Part shown: piece by piece, positions 25,058-34,358 of the stretch
Layout: every line of letters starts with the position of its first letter
Numbering within the stretch: position 1 is the stretch's first letter
Origin: Cyclobacteriaceae bacterium
Lineage (GTDB): Bacteria; Bacteroidota; Bacteroidia; Cytophagales; Cyclobacteriaceae
DNA: 64,000 nucleotides
Reading direction: 5' to 3'
NCBI GenBank assembly: GCA_019638235.1
Contig: JAHBUE010000002.1
Span: forward strand, 434,001-498,000
Program-made: the position numbers and the translations under genes
Notes under the pieces: model-generated
Told to the model about the DNA's origin: nothing
What the model saw: only the letters and a program-made list of their open reading frames with translations
The model's database searches: none

Positions 25058-25399
25058 ATGGATCTGGAAAACACACAAGTGCAGATGAGAAAGGGCATTT
25101 TGGAATACTGTGTCCTTCATATAATATCGCGGGGCGAAATTTACGCTTCCGATATGCTGGATGAACTGACTGCCGCAAAGATGATTGTAGTGGAGGGAAC
25201 ACTTTACCCCTTGCTTACCCGGTTAAAAAATTCGGGGTTGCTGGAATACAAGTGGGTTGAATCAAAATCGGGGCCGCCACGCAAGTATTATAAGCTTACG
25301 CTGGATGGAATAAATTTCTTAGAAAAACTGACAGAAACCTGGGAAGGGCTAATACATTCTACTGAAATGATTACAGCAAAATCAAAAGCAGCATCTTAA
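25058..25399 (+). CDS. PadR family transcriptional regulator
   Basis: 113 residues, the short PadR form. A winged helix-turn-helix: MRKGILEYCVLHIISRGEIY, then ASDMLDELTAAKMIVVEGTL and YPLLTRLKNSGLLEYKWVES with the basic wing KSGPPRKYYKLTLDG, the family hallmark, and a short C-terminal dimer helix. PadR proteins repress their own operons. The next gene (31 bases on) encodes a PspC/DUF2807 membrane protein, a pairing seen repeatedly in Bacteroidota, so envelope stress control is a fair inference. Confidence 0.93.
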   Translation: MDLENTQVQMRKGILEYCVLHIISRGEIYASDMLDELTAAKMIVVEGTLYPLLTRLKNSGLLEYKWVESKSGPPRKYYKLTLDGINFLEKLTETWEGLIHSTEMITAKSKAAS

Positions 25400-25430
25400 A
25401 CAAGAACACAACCCACATACTTTTACCGAT

Positions 25431-27806
25431 ATGAAAAAAAATATCAGCATAAACATAAGCGGCATCATCTTCCACATTGAAGAAGACGGCTACGAAGTGT
25501 TAAAGAAATACTTAGACTCCATCAATAAGTATTTCTCATCGTATGAAGACAGCAACGAAATTCTGGCCGACATTGAAAGCCGCATTGCTGAAATTTTCCT
25601 TAGCAAATTATATGAAGGTAAACAGGTGATTACCAGCGAAGACGTAAACGCGCTCAAAACCACAATGGGTAGCGTAAGCGACTTTAAAGCTGCCGAGGAA
25701 GAAGAGTCGTTTACCGAAACACCAAAAGAAGAAAAGCAACAGGAAAATGAAACCTTTTCCTCGCACACATCCAAACAATTCATGCGCGATCAACAGAGGA
25801 AAATATTGGGCGGTGTGTGTGCCGGGTTGGGTAACTACTTTAACGTTGACCCGGTGTGGATACGGCTACTCTTTGTGTTACTCTCTTTTAGTTACGGGCT
25901 GAACTTTCTCATCTACATCATTCTATGGATTGCAGTACCCGGCTCATACGAATTGGATGAACCGAAAATCACTAAAAAACTTTTCCGCGACCCCGACAAA
26001 AAAGTATTGGGCGGTGTGGCCAGCGGGCTGGCGGCCTATATGAAAATGGACGTGGTAGTTATCCGGTTGATTTTTGTGATTACTGCCTGTTTCGGGGGAG
26101 CTGGATTTATAGCTTACATCGTATTCTGGATGGTAACCCCTGAGGCGCGATCCATTACCGATAAAATGCAAATGCAGGGCGAAGCGGTAACGCTCTCCAA
26201 TATTGAATCAAACATTAAAAAAGAACAAACCGAGAAGCCCGATGAGGAAGAAAGCGCATTGGTAAAAATTCTGTTGTTTCCTTTCCGCGCCATTGGGTGG
26301 CTATTAACCGGCTTAGCTAAAATTTTAAACCCCGTAGCAGAAGTATTACGTGTTGGCATCGGGATATTTATTATGCTGATGGGATTAAGCCTGGTGGTGA
26401 GTGTGTTGGTTACAGGTGGCGTGCTGTTCGGGCTGTTGTCATCCGGATGGATAATCGGATGGCACGATGTAAGCCTGCCTATGGAAGCCATCAACAGGGG
26501 TGTTCCTACGTTTACGGCTATCATGGCCTTCGTTGGCGGATTGATTCCCGGTATTATCATCATGCTGTTAGGTATATCCGCAATCGCCAACCGCATTGTG
26601 TTTGGCGCAGCCACAGGCTGGTCGCTGTTTATTTTGTTCTTTCTGTCGATGGTGGTGATGAGTGTATCGATACCTAAAATCGTTATCAACTTTAAAGAAG
26701 ATGGCGAGTACAAAATTGAACAAGTATATAATCTTGAAGGCAAAACAGCCGTGCTGAAAATCAGGGAAACCGGTTTGGACGATTACAAAGTTACCTCGCT
26801 TAGTCTTAAAGGATACGAAGGCACAGAAATAAAATTAGTACAAGTGTATGAAGCGCAGGGCATCACACGTATGCAAGCTGCCGAAAATGCTAAAATGGTT
26901 GAATACACCGTAACACAGCAAGACTCTGTCATTACGTTCGACTCGAACCTGCGTTTTAAACCCGATGCCATTTTCCGCGCACAGCGATTAAAAATGACCT
27001 TGTACATTCCGTACGATTATCCGTTTGTATTGGATGATAACACCTGGAGGCTCATCAACCAGTATTTTGATTACGACAAGCGGAACGGCAACACGTGGAT
27101 TATTGAAAAAGACGGATACCTGAAATGTGTTACCTGCCCGGAAGAAGTAAAATTTGAAAATGAAAGAGTAGACTGGGACAGCGACCTGTACGAAGATCAT
27201 GCTTCTACCAGCAGCCTCACCGATTTTGATGAACTCGAAATAAGCGGACTGTTTGATATTAGGGTAAAACAAGGAAACTCGTACTCGGTTGAACTTACCG
27301 GGCCGGATAAAGAAAAAGCCAAATACCGTATTTCGCGATTGGGCAGTACATTGGTAGTTGAATACGATGACGGAAAACGTTTTAACTGGCGTAGCAATCC
27401 GTTGAAAGTTGAACAGGTGCGCATCAACATCACGATGCCTGAAGTCGAAAAAATAAATTTGAAAGGTGCCGGCAAGGCATCTTTCACCGGTTTTACCGAG
27501 GACGATCTGAGGATAAAAATATTAGGCGCCATTAACGTAACGGCAAATATCAATGCCCGCGACCTGGCCATATATTTAAGTGGCGCTTCTGAGCTAACGC
27601 TTAATGGCGAAGGCGATAAGATGGACGCCAACATACTTGGCGCCTCTAAACTGAATGGCTACGGCTTCGAGGTAAAAGATGCGGTTGTTGAAGCTAACGG
27701 TGCATCAAAAGCAAATGTGTATGTAACCGGCAGGCTGGAGGTAGAGGAAGGACTTGCAAGCAAGGTTAGTTATAAGGGCAAACCGGCCGAGGTGATTAAA
27801 GATTAA
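25431..27806 (+). CDS. PspC domain protein with C-terminal DUF2807 (head GIN) domain
   Basis: 791 residues. An N-terminal cytoplasmic part (MKKNISINISGIIFHIEEDG, ending in an EEEESFTETPKEEK acidic stretch) is followed by two PspC units: QQRKILGGVCAGLGNYFNVD near 121-180 and DKKVLGGVASGLAAYMKMDV near 186-242, each with a helical membrane part. Further membrane segments lie at about 300-335, 355-385 and 390-412. The rest is periplasmic, with a DUF2807 beta-helix at about 595-785 (FDELEISGLFDIRVKQGNSY, KINLKGAGKASFTGF). PspC proteins act in phage-shock-like envelope stress signalling; DUF2807 has no known activity. It follows padR in one operon. Confidence 0.9.
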   Translation: MKKNISINISGIIFHIEEDGYEVLKKYLDSINKYFSSYEDSNEILADIESRIAEIFLSKLYEGKQVITSEDVNALKTTMGSVSDFKAAEEEESFTETPKEEKQQENETFSSHTSKQFMRDQQRKILGGVCAGLGNYFNVDPVWIRLLFVLLSFSYGLNFLIYIILWIAVPGSYELDEPKITKKLFRDPDKKVLGGVASGLAAYMKMDVVVIRLIFVITACFGGAGFIAYIVFWMVTPEARSITDKMQMQGEAVTLSNIESNIKKEQTEKPDEEESALVKILLFPFRAIGWLLTGLAKILNPVAEVLRVGIGIFIMLMGLSLVVSVLVTGGVLFGLLSSGWIIGWHDVSLPMEAINRGVPTFTAIMAFVGGLIPGIIIMLLGISAIANRIVFGAATGWSLFILFFLSMVVMSVSIPKIVINFKEDGEYKIEQVYNLEGKTAVLKIRETGLDDYKVTSLSLKGYEGTEIKLVQVYEAQGITRMQAAENAKMVEYTVTQQDSVITFDSNLRFKPDAIFRAQRLKMTLYIPYDYPFVLDDNTWRLINQYFDYDKRNGNTWIIEKDGYLKCVTCPEEVKFENERVDWDSDLYEDHASTSSLTDFDELEISGLFDIRVKQGNSYSVELTGPDKEKAKYRISRLGSTLVVEYDDGKRFNWRSNPLKVEQVRINITMPEVEKINLKGAGKASFTGFTEDDLRIKILGAINVTANINARDLAIYLSGASELTLNGEGDKMDANILGASKLNGYGFEVKDAVVEANGASKANVYVTGRLEVEEGLASKVSYKGKPAEVIKD

Positions 27807-27869
27807 AATCCATTTTGAATGTAACAAAAGATCAAGAAAATACGTCAAACACAAAACCACAACCCCGCT

Positions 27870-27941
27870 ATGTTTATTATACTGATTTTCTTCTTCATCC
27901 TTTTTTTCATCGGTTCCTGGATTGGTTCACTGTTCCGGTGA
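27870..27941 (+). CDS. Possible 23-residue membrane peptide
   Basis: A 24-codon frame beginning MFIILIFFFILFFIGSWIGS and ending LFR is almost entirely hydrophobic, just long enough to cross a membrane. It sits between the PspC gene and a secreted protein on the same strand. Composition alone supports it; it may also be chance or a truncated DUF4834-like gene. Confidence 0.3.
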   Translation: MFIILIFFFILFFIGSWIGSLFR

Positions 27942-27956
27942 TCCTATCTTTACCGG

Positions 27957-28400
27957 ATGAAAAAATATACGTTTCTGATTTCCTTAGTTTGTGTGCTCGC
28001 AAACTCGTCAACAATCCTTTGGGCGCAGCAGGGCATTACCGGCAAAGTAGAATGGATAAGCGGCAACCAGATGCCCGGCCCCGACCGGCCGACCAGTAAA
28101 GCCCAGGGCATCAAACGTGAAATCCTGATTTATCAGCCCGTAGCCATGTCGGACGTAGATGCTTCCGATGGCGTATTCTTTTCCAATGTGAAAACCGCCT
28201 TAGTTAAAAAGGCAAAAAGCAATTGTAAGGGGCGTTTTCGGGTTAAGCTTCCGCCTGGAGAATATTCTCTCTTTACTAAGGAGAAAAAAGGGCTGTTTGC
28301 CAATCAATTTGACGGGCAGGGTCGCATACAGTGCATAGTTGTGAAGCCGGGTGAGTTCACCGAAGTAACTATTCGGGTGAACTACGAAGCCTCGTATTAA
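27957..28400 (+). CDS. Secreted protein with carboxypeptidase-regulatory-like fold
   Basis: 147 residues. A signal peptide (MKKYTFLISLVCVLANSSTI, cleaved near WAQQ) is followed by QGITGKVEWISGNQMPGP, the first strand of a CarboxypepD-regulatory-like/SpaA-like beta sandwich. Later NCKGRFRVKLPPGEYSLFTK and a last strand (FTEVTIRVNYEASY) match the 'dG.F.l.lppG.Ys' signature of that fold. Usually such a unit is part of a larger TonB receptor or adhesin; here it is a stand-alone periplasmic or surface protein. It has no operon link that explains its job. A stem at 28422-28445 lies 22 bases after the stop. Confidence 0.7.
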   Translation: MKKYTFLISLVCVLANSSTILWAQQGITGKVEWISGNQMPGPDRPTSKAQGIKREILIYQPVAMSDVDASDGVFFSNVKTALVKKAKSNCKGRFRVKLPPGEYSLFTKEKKGLFANQFDGQGRIQCIVVKPGEFTEVTIRVNYEASY

Positions 28401-28421
28401 CTTCATGGGGTTTCTCTATCC

Positions 28422-28445
28422 TTGGTTCGTGTCGGCACGAACCAA
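28422..28445. terminator. Hairpin between convergent genes
   Basis: A perfect 10-bp stem TTGGTTCGTG / CACGAACCAA with the stable loop TCGG. There is no T-run on either side, so it is not a textbook terminator, but it is the only structure between two convergent genes. Confidence 0.45.
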
Positions 28446-28499
28446 TGCATGGGGATGTTTGAGCCTGGTAACAATAGGAATACCAATCAATCCTAAAAC

Positions 28500-28904
28500 T
28501 TAATAACGCCTATACGCAGTAGCTTCGAGGAAATCGGTTCTATAATTATTATACCTATCCTTTACGCGGTAGTTCAACGATATGCTGTTGCTATACACCG
28601 TGCCTACACCTTCTACTTCATACCCGCTAACCACCTGGCGCGGTATGGTCAGTTTATCGTGCCGGATAGTAGCCCGCACACGGATATTCACCGCGTAAAA
28701 ATTATCAATCCAAACCTCATTAGAATTATAACCTGACCGCTCAATCCACATGGAAAAAGATGTGTAATCGTTATAAGTTTCGCTGTATTCATTCACGTCA
28801 TAACGCCCGGTAATCCGGTCGCGTGAATCATAATCGGAATCGTACAGGTAAATATCGCAGGCCGATAATCCAACCAACATTGCGAAGAAGATAAACCGTT
28901 TCAT
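28500..28904 (-). CDS. Small lipoprotein, unknown function
   Basis: 134 residues from the ATG at 28904; an upstream in-frame start at 29003 would place the signal peptide inside the protein and is rejected. The signal MKRFIFFAMLVGLSAC has a good lipobox (GLSAC). The mature part is rich in Tyr, Asp and Arg (DIYLYDSDYDSRDRITGRYD, YNDYTSFSMWIERSGYNSNE) and should be a small beta domain. Closely similar small Bacteroidota lipoproteins are known only as hypothetical proteins. It is transcribed on the minus strand after the ftsZ terminator, so it needs its own promoter. Confidence 0.7.
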   Translation of the reverse strand: MKRFIFFAMLVGLSACDIYLYDSDYDSRDRITGRYDVNEYSETYNDYTSFSMWIERSGYNSNEVWIDNFYAVNIRVRATIRHDKLTIPRQVVSGYEVEGVGTVYSNSISLNYRVKDRYNNYRTDFLEATAYRRY

Positions 28905-29003
28905 AACACTTGAGTTTTGGTTTACAGAACCAAATGCAAGTATGAGGCCAATATTATAATCCATACACAGCAACCTTTTATAACCCAATTCCGTAGCGCT
29001 CAT

Positions 29004-29033
29004 AAAAAAAGCCCCGACCGTCTGTCAGGGCTT
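29004..29033 (-). terminator. Terminator of the dcw operon (after ftsZ)
   Basis: On the minus strand AAGCCCTGAC and GTCGGGGCTT (29024-29033 and 29009-29018) pair over the loop AGACG-like bases, with one G-T pair, and are followed by TTTTTTT. It lies 180 bases beyond the ftsZ stop; no gene is seen in the gap 29034-29212. Confidence 0.85.
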
Positions 29034-29212
29034 CTCAAAGGTAAAAAATGGTTCCCGGTTAATCGGGATTAATGAAAAGGCATACCGGTGCCGGCAAAAA
29101 ATATTTACCACCAACAACCACTACGAATGGAGTAAAATACCAGTCGCACCGGAAATGCCATACCTTTGAAATCATTGATAGGAATAGAATCATTTCTCTA
29201 CGTGCACTTGTA

Positions 29213-30793
29213 TTAATCTACATTATCGTGCAGGAACTTATTGTTTCCCAACAGGTTGTTATCGTCATTCAGGTTATACTTAGAAACGAACGACTCGGAA
29301 GAATGGGGTACGTTATCCATTTTAATGCCCCTACGCAGGTAGGCAGGCAAGGCCCACTTTTCGTTAAACTCCTCCTTGGTCATTTCATGTTTACGAACAG
29401 TATTTAATTTCTCCTTGCGTTCTTTCGCTTGCTGTTCCAACCGCTGACGGGTGTTGCGCAACTCCATCATCCCCTCTTCATTAATCACCTGATCGCTATA
29501 CTTCTCAGGCATACGGTTAAACTCATCTTCATCTCCGGCATACACATCGTCCATATCATCGTCATCATCATACGTTGAATCAACACGATTGAATGGAGCG
29601 GAGAACGTTACTTCTTCTTCATGCTTTTCAGGCTTTTCCAGTTCAGGTTCTTCTGTTGTCTTCAGTTTAACTTCGGGTGTTGCGCCTATGCCATTGTCCT
29701 GCTCAAATAACCAAATCTGGTTGCGCTCCAGGTCATGAACCTTTTTTTGTTCCGGTGCTTTTTTTTCAGGTTGCTTTACAAGCACTTCCTCGTCATCCGG
29801 TTCTTCTTCGCGGTCGAAACCGGTAGCGATAACTGTTACACGCAGGCGGTCGCCCAGCCCGGCATCTACGCCATGCCCGAAAATAACTTCGGCATCCTGA
29901 CCGGCCTGTTGTTGTATGTATTCCGTAATCTCCATCAGTTCATCCATCTGCAATTCAGCTTCGGCACCGGAAATAATGGAAAGTAAAATTTTCCGCGCGC
30001 CCATAATATCGCAGTTGTCTAACAACGGAGAGGCAAGCGCACCACTCGCTGCATTGCGTGCACGGTTTTCTCCACGTGTTTCGGCAGTGCCCATCACGGC
30101 AGGGCCCGCATTGTGCATTACCGTACGCACATCCTGGAAGTCAACGTTAACGTAACCGGTGAGCGTAATGATTTCGGCAATGCCTTTAGCTGCTGTTGTC
30201 AAAATGTTATCGGCTTGTGCAAACGCCTTACCGATAGGCAGGTTTCCGTAAATCTCGCGAAGTTTATCATTTAAAATCACCAGTACGGTATCGCAACTTC
30301 TGCGAAGCGCCCTGATACCCGTATCAGCAAGGTGCTTCTTTTTATTTCCTTCAAAAGCAAAAGGCGAGGTAACAATACCTACGGTGAGTATGCCCATGCT
30401 CTTTGCAATTTTTGCAATAACAGGAGCCGCACCTGTTCCGGTGCCACCGCCCATACCGGCCGTAACGAAAAGCATTTTGGTGCCCTCTAAGAACTCGCGG
30501 ATTTGTTCTTTGCTTTCAATGGCAGCGCCTTTGCCTACTTTAGGGTTGGCTCCGCAGCCAAGACCTTCGGTAAGTTCTTCACCGATTTGCAATTTTGTAG
30601 GAATAGGACTGCTCTGCAACGCCTGCAAGTCAGTGTTACATACCACAAATTCTACGTCTTTAATACCCTGACGATACATGTGGTTCACGGCATTGCTGCC
30701 TCCTCCGCCAACACCAATCACTTTGATGATTGAGCGAGGTGTACCCGCCTGGTGTTTGGGAATGTCGAATTGGTAAGATCCGGATTCAATCAT
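29213..30793 (-). CDS. ftsZ: Cell division protein FtsZ
   Basis: 526 residues; the tubulin-like GTPase that forms the division ring. The GTP-binding loop GGGTGTG is at 115-121, preceded by GVGGGGSNAVNHM (28-40). The catalytic T7 loop is present (NVDFQDVRTVM). The GTPase core ends near residue 330. A long acidic linker of about 150 residues follows, longer than in E. coli (total 383), as is typical for Bacteroidota. The end carries the membrane-tether-binding peptide LPAYLRRGIKMDN about 40 residues from the C-terminus rather than at the very end. Last gene of the dcw cluster, directly after ftsA. Confidence 0.98.
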   Translation of the reverse strand: MIESGSYQFDIPKHQAGTPRSIIKVIGVGGGGSNAVNHMYRQGIKDVEFVVCNTDLQALQSSPIPTKLQIGEELTEGLGCGANPKVGKGAAIESKEQIREFLEGTKMLFVTAGMGGGTGTGAAPVIAKIAKSMGILTVGIVTSPFAFEGNKKKHLADTGIRALRRSCDTVLVILNDKLREIYGNLPIGKAFAQADNILTTAAKGIAEIITLTGYVNVDFQDVRTVMHNAGPAVMGTAETRGENRARNAASGALASPLLDNCDIMGARKILLSIISGAEAELQMDELMEITEYIQQQAGQDAEVIFGHGVDAGLGDRLRVTVIATGFDREEEPDDEEVLVKQPEKKAPEQKKVHDLERNQIWLFEQDNGIGATPEVKLKTTEEPELEKPEKHEEEVTFSAPFNRVDSTYDDDDDMDDVYAGDEDEFNRMPEKYSDQVINEEGMMELRNTRQRLEQQAKERKEKLNTVRKHEMTKEEFNEKWALPAYLRRGIKMDNVPHSSESFVSKYNLNDDNNLLGNNKFLHDNVD

Positions 30794-30832
30794 GATTTTA
30801 TTGTTTTAGTGGTTGATTCTGTTTTGGTTAAT

Positions 30833-32140
30833 TTAATATTCATTCTTACCGTCCAGGTCATCAATGAGCAAGCTCTTGGTTTTGGTAAGAATTTCGTTGA
30901 AGAAATTCCTGGACGATACTGTTCGTTTCGCTTTAGGCGCTGTCTTCACCAACTCGCGCGCTTCACGATAACGATCCTGCCGTTCATCAAGCGAACGGAA
31001 GCCCGCCAACACCAGCCCTACGGCCGTGGCATACATCGGGCTTTTTACACCTTCAACTTTTCCTTTGCCGAGGTGTTCATTCGGATAGCCGATACGGGTG
31101 TCCATACCGGTCATGTATTCTACTAATTGTTTCAGGTTGCTGAGTTGCGCACCGCCACCGGTAATAACAATGCCGCCTGCGAGGCGATTTTCAAAACCGG
31201 AGCTGAGGATTTCGCCATGCGCCATTTCAATAATCTCTTCCATACGTGCCTGGATAATGTTCGACAGGTTTTTGGTTGAGATTTCTTTTGCCGGACGATT
31301 GCGTATTCCGGGTATTGAAACAATTTCGTTGACGCTTGCTTCTTCAGCAATCGCCTTTCCGAAACGGGTTTTAAGTTGTTCGGCATGAGGCGCCAACACT
31401 TTTAACCCTTCTTTTATATCGTTGGTAACAATGTTTCCGCCAAACGGAATAACAGCCGAGTGGCGAATGATATTATCATAGAAAATAGCAATGTCGGTTG
31501 TGCCACCGCCTATATCAATCAAACAAACGCCTGCTTCTTTTTCTTCATCGCTCAATACGGCAAGGCTCGATGCAAGCGGTTCCAATATCAGGTCTTCAAT
31601 TTCCAGGTTGCCCCTGCGTACACACTTGTTCACATTATTAATAGCGTTGGTTTGTGCTGTAATAATGTGGAAGTCGGCCTCTAAGCGCACACCCGACATA
31701 CCCACTGGTTCTTTTATTCCTTCTTCATAATCAACCATATAATCTTGTGGCATTACATGGATAATCTGACTACCGGGCGGAACAACCATGCGGTACATAT
31801 CCTGCGTGAGGCGCTCAACATCGGCAATAGTAATTTCTTCTTCCTTAGAAGAACGGGTTATGCCCCCATGCTGAATAAAACTTTTTATATGCTGACCGGC
31901 AATGCCAACATTAACTACGCCAATGTTGATATCAGCCTGGTCGCCAGCTTCTTTAATGGCGCGTTCAATGGCATACACGGTTTTATCAATGTTGAAGACG
32001 ATGCCTTTTACAACACCTTCCGATTCTGCCTTGCCCATGCCGAGCACTTCGAGTTTGCCGAATTCATTTTTGCGCCCTACGATAGCACATATTTTTGTTG
32101 TGCCTATATCGAGTCCGACTACGATTTTCTCCTTTTCCAT
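30833..32140 (-). CDS. ftsA: Cell division protein FtsA
   Basis: 435 residues of the actin/Hsp70 ATPase fold. The phosphate-1 loop is VVGLDIGTTKICAIVGR (residues 7-23), phosphate-2 is CLIDIGGGTTDIAIF, and the adenosine motif is GGIVITGGGAQLSNL. The inserted SHS2 (1C) domain lies in between. FtsA tethers FtsZ to the membrane. The last 15 residues (KTKSLLIDDLDGKNEY) carry a short helix, weaker in positive charge than the E. coli membrane helix. Gap of 39 bases to ftsZ. Confidence 0.97.
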   Translation of the reverse strand: MEKEKIVVGLDIGTTKICAIVGRKNEFGKLEVLGMGKAESEGVVKGIVFNIDKTVYAIERAIKEAGDQADINIGVVNVGIAGQHIKSFIQHGGITRSSKEEEITIADVERLTQDMYRMVVPPGSQIIHVMPQDYMVDYEEGIKEPVGMSGVRLEADFHIITAQTNAINNVNKCVRRGNLEIEDLILEPLASSLAVLSDEEKEAGVCLIDIGGGTTDIAIFYDNIIRHSAVIPFGGNIVTNDIKEGLKVLAPHAEQLKTRFGKAIAEEASVNEIVSIPGIRNRPAKEISTKNLSNIIQARMEEIIEMAHGEILSSGFENRLAGGIVITGGGAQLSNLKQLVEYMTGMDTRIGYPNEHLGKGKVEGVKSPMYATAVGLVLAGFRSLDERQDRYREARELVKTAPKAKRTVSSRNFFNEILTKTKSLLIDDLDGKNEY

Positions 32141-32189
32141 ATTGTTGTGTTATAGTGGTTGTTAATTTTTTGGTTTATAGGTTTACATG

Positions 32190-32954
32190 TTATTCAGCTA
32201 CAATTTGTCCCGCATACTCTAAGCTCACCCGCTTGTATTTGTTCCAGCCCATTTGCGGAAGTATCTCTTTATAAAAAATTTTCAGTTTCATTAATTTAGT
32301 ATTCAGGTCTTCTGCCCTGCCAAATTCAATAGTCTGCGCACCCACTTGTGGCATCAGGCTTATCCGCCCCTTGCTATCTATATCAAGCTGCGCAATTTGC
32401 GCCCGCCAGAAATTATCCTGCCCGATAGTGTGCAACATGGCCATCAGTTCATCGCCATCGTTATGCTGCCTGATATTTTCCAACGAAGTAAATTGCTTTA
32501 CATACGTTCCGCTGATGAGCACAACACGCGCTGTAAATTTTTCTGACGTGGGCATAATCGTTCCGTCTTCGCTGATGTAGGCATCAGGCCCATCCGAACG
32601 AATGATTCGTGCTACCGGCCTGCGCAACGTTGCTTTTACTATCAGGTTGCCTTTTACATCGCTGTACAGTTGTGCATTTTCAATAAACCTGTCGGATGTA
32701 ATACGCTTTTCTATTTCTTTCAGGTCAAGTCTGTTCAGGTTCGCGCCTTTCAGGTTGGCGTAATCCAACTCCATTAATTCCAGTACATCGTGCTCATCGA
32801 TAAAATGATTCTCACGAACATTCTCAATCTTAATTACAATATCCTTAACAACAGACCCACCCTGCTGCCCTTCACTGAAACCAATCAGCGCAAACAACAC
32901 AACGAGGGCGGCTATTGCCTTTACTTTCTTGCCTATGTTAACCTTAATTTTCAT
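32190..32954 (-). CDS. ftsQ: Cell division protein FtsQ/DivIB
   Basis: 254 residues. One N-terminal membrane segment (residues 11-28, VKAIAALVVLFALIGFSE), then a POTRA-like domain (IVIKIENVRENHFIDEHDVL) and a beta domain with LIVKATLRRPVARIIR and PDAYISEDGTIMP, the conserved FtsQ elements that bind FtsB/FtsL. The gene starts within the end of murC (11-base overlap), so translation is coupled. Position between murC and ftsA is the standard dcw order. Confidence 0.93.
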   Translation of the reverse strand: MKIKVNIGKKVKAIAALVVLFALIGFSEGQQGGSVVKDIVIKIENVRENHFIDEHDVLELMELDYANLKGANLNRLDLKEIEKRITSDRFIENAQLYSDVKGNLIVKATLRRPVARIIRSDGPDAYISEDGTIMPTSEKFTARVVLISGTYVKQFTSLENIRQHNDGDELMAMLHTIGQDNFWRAQIAQLDIDSKGRISLMPQVGAQTIEFGRAEDLNTKLMKLKIFYKEILPQMGWNKYKRVSLEYAGQIVAE

Positions 32955-34353
32955 AACGCTTTACCAACAGGTCTTTAATCGGTTGAACAAACGTGTCAAT
33001 ATCTCCTGCGCCAATGGTCGTGATTACTTCTACCTCAGTGCTTGCAAGTTTTTTCAACAAGTCAGCCTTTCCGCACCGAACTTTTACGGGGCAGGTAATA
33101 TCCTCCATGAGCATATCCGAATCCACGCCTGCAATGGGCAGTTCGCGTGCCGGGTATATGTCCATTAAAAACAACTCATCTGCCAGGCTAAGGCTTTGCG
33201 AAAATCCGGAAGCGAAATCGCGTGTGCGGGTAAACAAATGCGGTTGAAACACAACGGTTAATTTCTTTTTCGGATACATCGACTTTACTGATTTCAGGAA
33301 CACCTCAATCTCGGCAGGATGATGAGCGTAGTCGTCAATAAACGTTACGTCATCGTTCTGATACACAAATTCAAATCTGCGTTTCACACCACGGAAAGAT
33401 TCTAACGCAGTTTTTATTTCCTGGATGCTAACACCGCATTCATGCGCGGCTATGGCTGCCGCCACTGCATTTTCTACATTATGAAAACCGGGGACACCGA
33501 GCCTGATTCGTTCAGCCTGATCGCCAAAACCAACCAGGTCGAACTCAAAAAATCCGTTCCGCCCTTGCGGAACAGTAATGTTGCCGGCAAAAAATTGTCC
33601 CCGGCTCATGCCATAGATATATGTGGTAAGGTGTGTAACGTCAACTGCCAGTTTTTCAGCAATCGCTTCATGAATAATCAATACGCCACCGGGTTTTACC
33701 TGCTGGATAAAATCCTTAAACGACTGAATCATGCTGTTGTGATCACCATAAATATCGAGGTGATCGGGATCGGCAGAAGTAACGACAGCCACTTCAGGAA
33801 AAAGACGCAGGAATGAACGATCAAACTCATCGGCTTCGGCCACAACCAATGTATCGGTTTGCACTTCACCGTGCATTACCAGGTTAGATTCGTAATTGGT
33901 AGTAATGCCGCCTAAAAATCCAACCATGTTTCGTTGCGATGATTTCAGGATGTGTGCCACCATAGAAGACGTGGTAGTTTTTCCGTGTGTTCCGGCAACG
34001 GCAATAGTCTTATAGTTTTTAGTGATTAACCCTAAAAGTTCGGAGCGTTTTACGATTGTATAACCTTCCTGCACTAAGTAGTTATATTCTTTATGATCTT
34101 TCGGAACGGCCGGAGTAAGCACCGCCAATGTTTCGCTTTTATTGTTCAACACCTCTGCGGGAATGTTGCTCACCGAATCTTCAAAATGAATATCCATCCC
34201 CTCGGCAGAAAGCTGCTGCGTAAGTATGGTTTCGGTACGATCATAACCCGATACAGCCAGCCCCTTCTTCTTAAACCAACGGGCTAACGCACTCATACCA
34301 ATGCCTCCTATACCGAGGAAGTAAATATTACGATATGTTTGCAGTTCGTTCAT
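32944..34353 (-). CDS. murC: UDP-N-acetylmuramate-L-alanine ligase MurC
   Basis: 469 residues; ATP-dependent addition of L-Ala to UDP-MurNAc in the cytoplasm. An N-terminal UDP-binding Rossmann loop YFLGIGGIGMSALAR (11-25), the ATP P-loop AGTHGKTTTSS (120-130) and the Mur-ligase signatures DADEFDRSFL-like (EADEFDRSFL) and DDYAHHPAEI are all present. MurC-type HHP (YAHHP) separates it from MurD/E. It is followed after five bases upstream by murG. Confidence 0.97.
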   Translation of the reverse strand: MNELQTYRNIYFLGIGGIGMSALARWFKKKGLAVSGYDRTETILTQQLSAEGMDIHFEDSVSNIPAEVLNNKSETLAVLTPAVPKDHKEYNYLVQEGYTIVKRSELLGLITKNYKTIAVAGTHGKTTTSSMVAHILKSSQRNMVGFLGGITTNYESNLVMHGEVQTDTLVVAEADEFDRSFLRLFPEVAVVTSADPDHLDIYGDHNSMIQSFKDFIQQVKPGGVLIIHEAIAEKLAVDVTHLTTYIYGMSRGQFFAGNITVPQGRNGFFEFDLVGFGDQAERIRLGVPGFHNVENAVAAAIAAHECGVSIQEIKTALESFRGVKRRFEFVYQNDDVTFIDDYAHHPAEIEVFLKSVKSMYPKKKLTVVFQPHLFTRTRDFASGFSQSLSLADELFLMDIYPARELPIAGVDSDMLMEDITCPVKVRCGKADLLKKLASTEVEVITTIGAGDIDTFVQPIKDLLVKRYEN

Positions 34354-34358
34354 GTACC

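Noticed and set aside
27815..28099. A 94-codon frame spanning the gap after the PspC gene and the start of the next secreted-protein gene
   Set aside because: Frame-shifted reading of the secreted protein's signal-peptide region; composition is not protein-like.
29341..29356. GGTAGGCAGGCAAGG near the ftsZ 3' end, also similar to the palindrome arm
   Set aside because: It encodes the LPAYLRR peptide of FtsZ and lacks the inverted partner.
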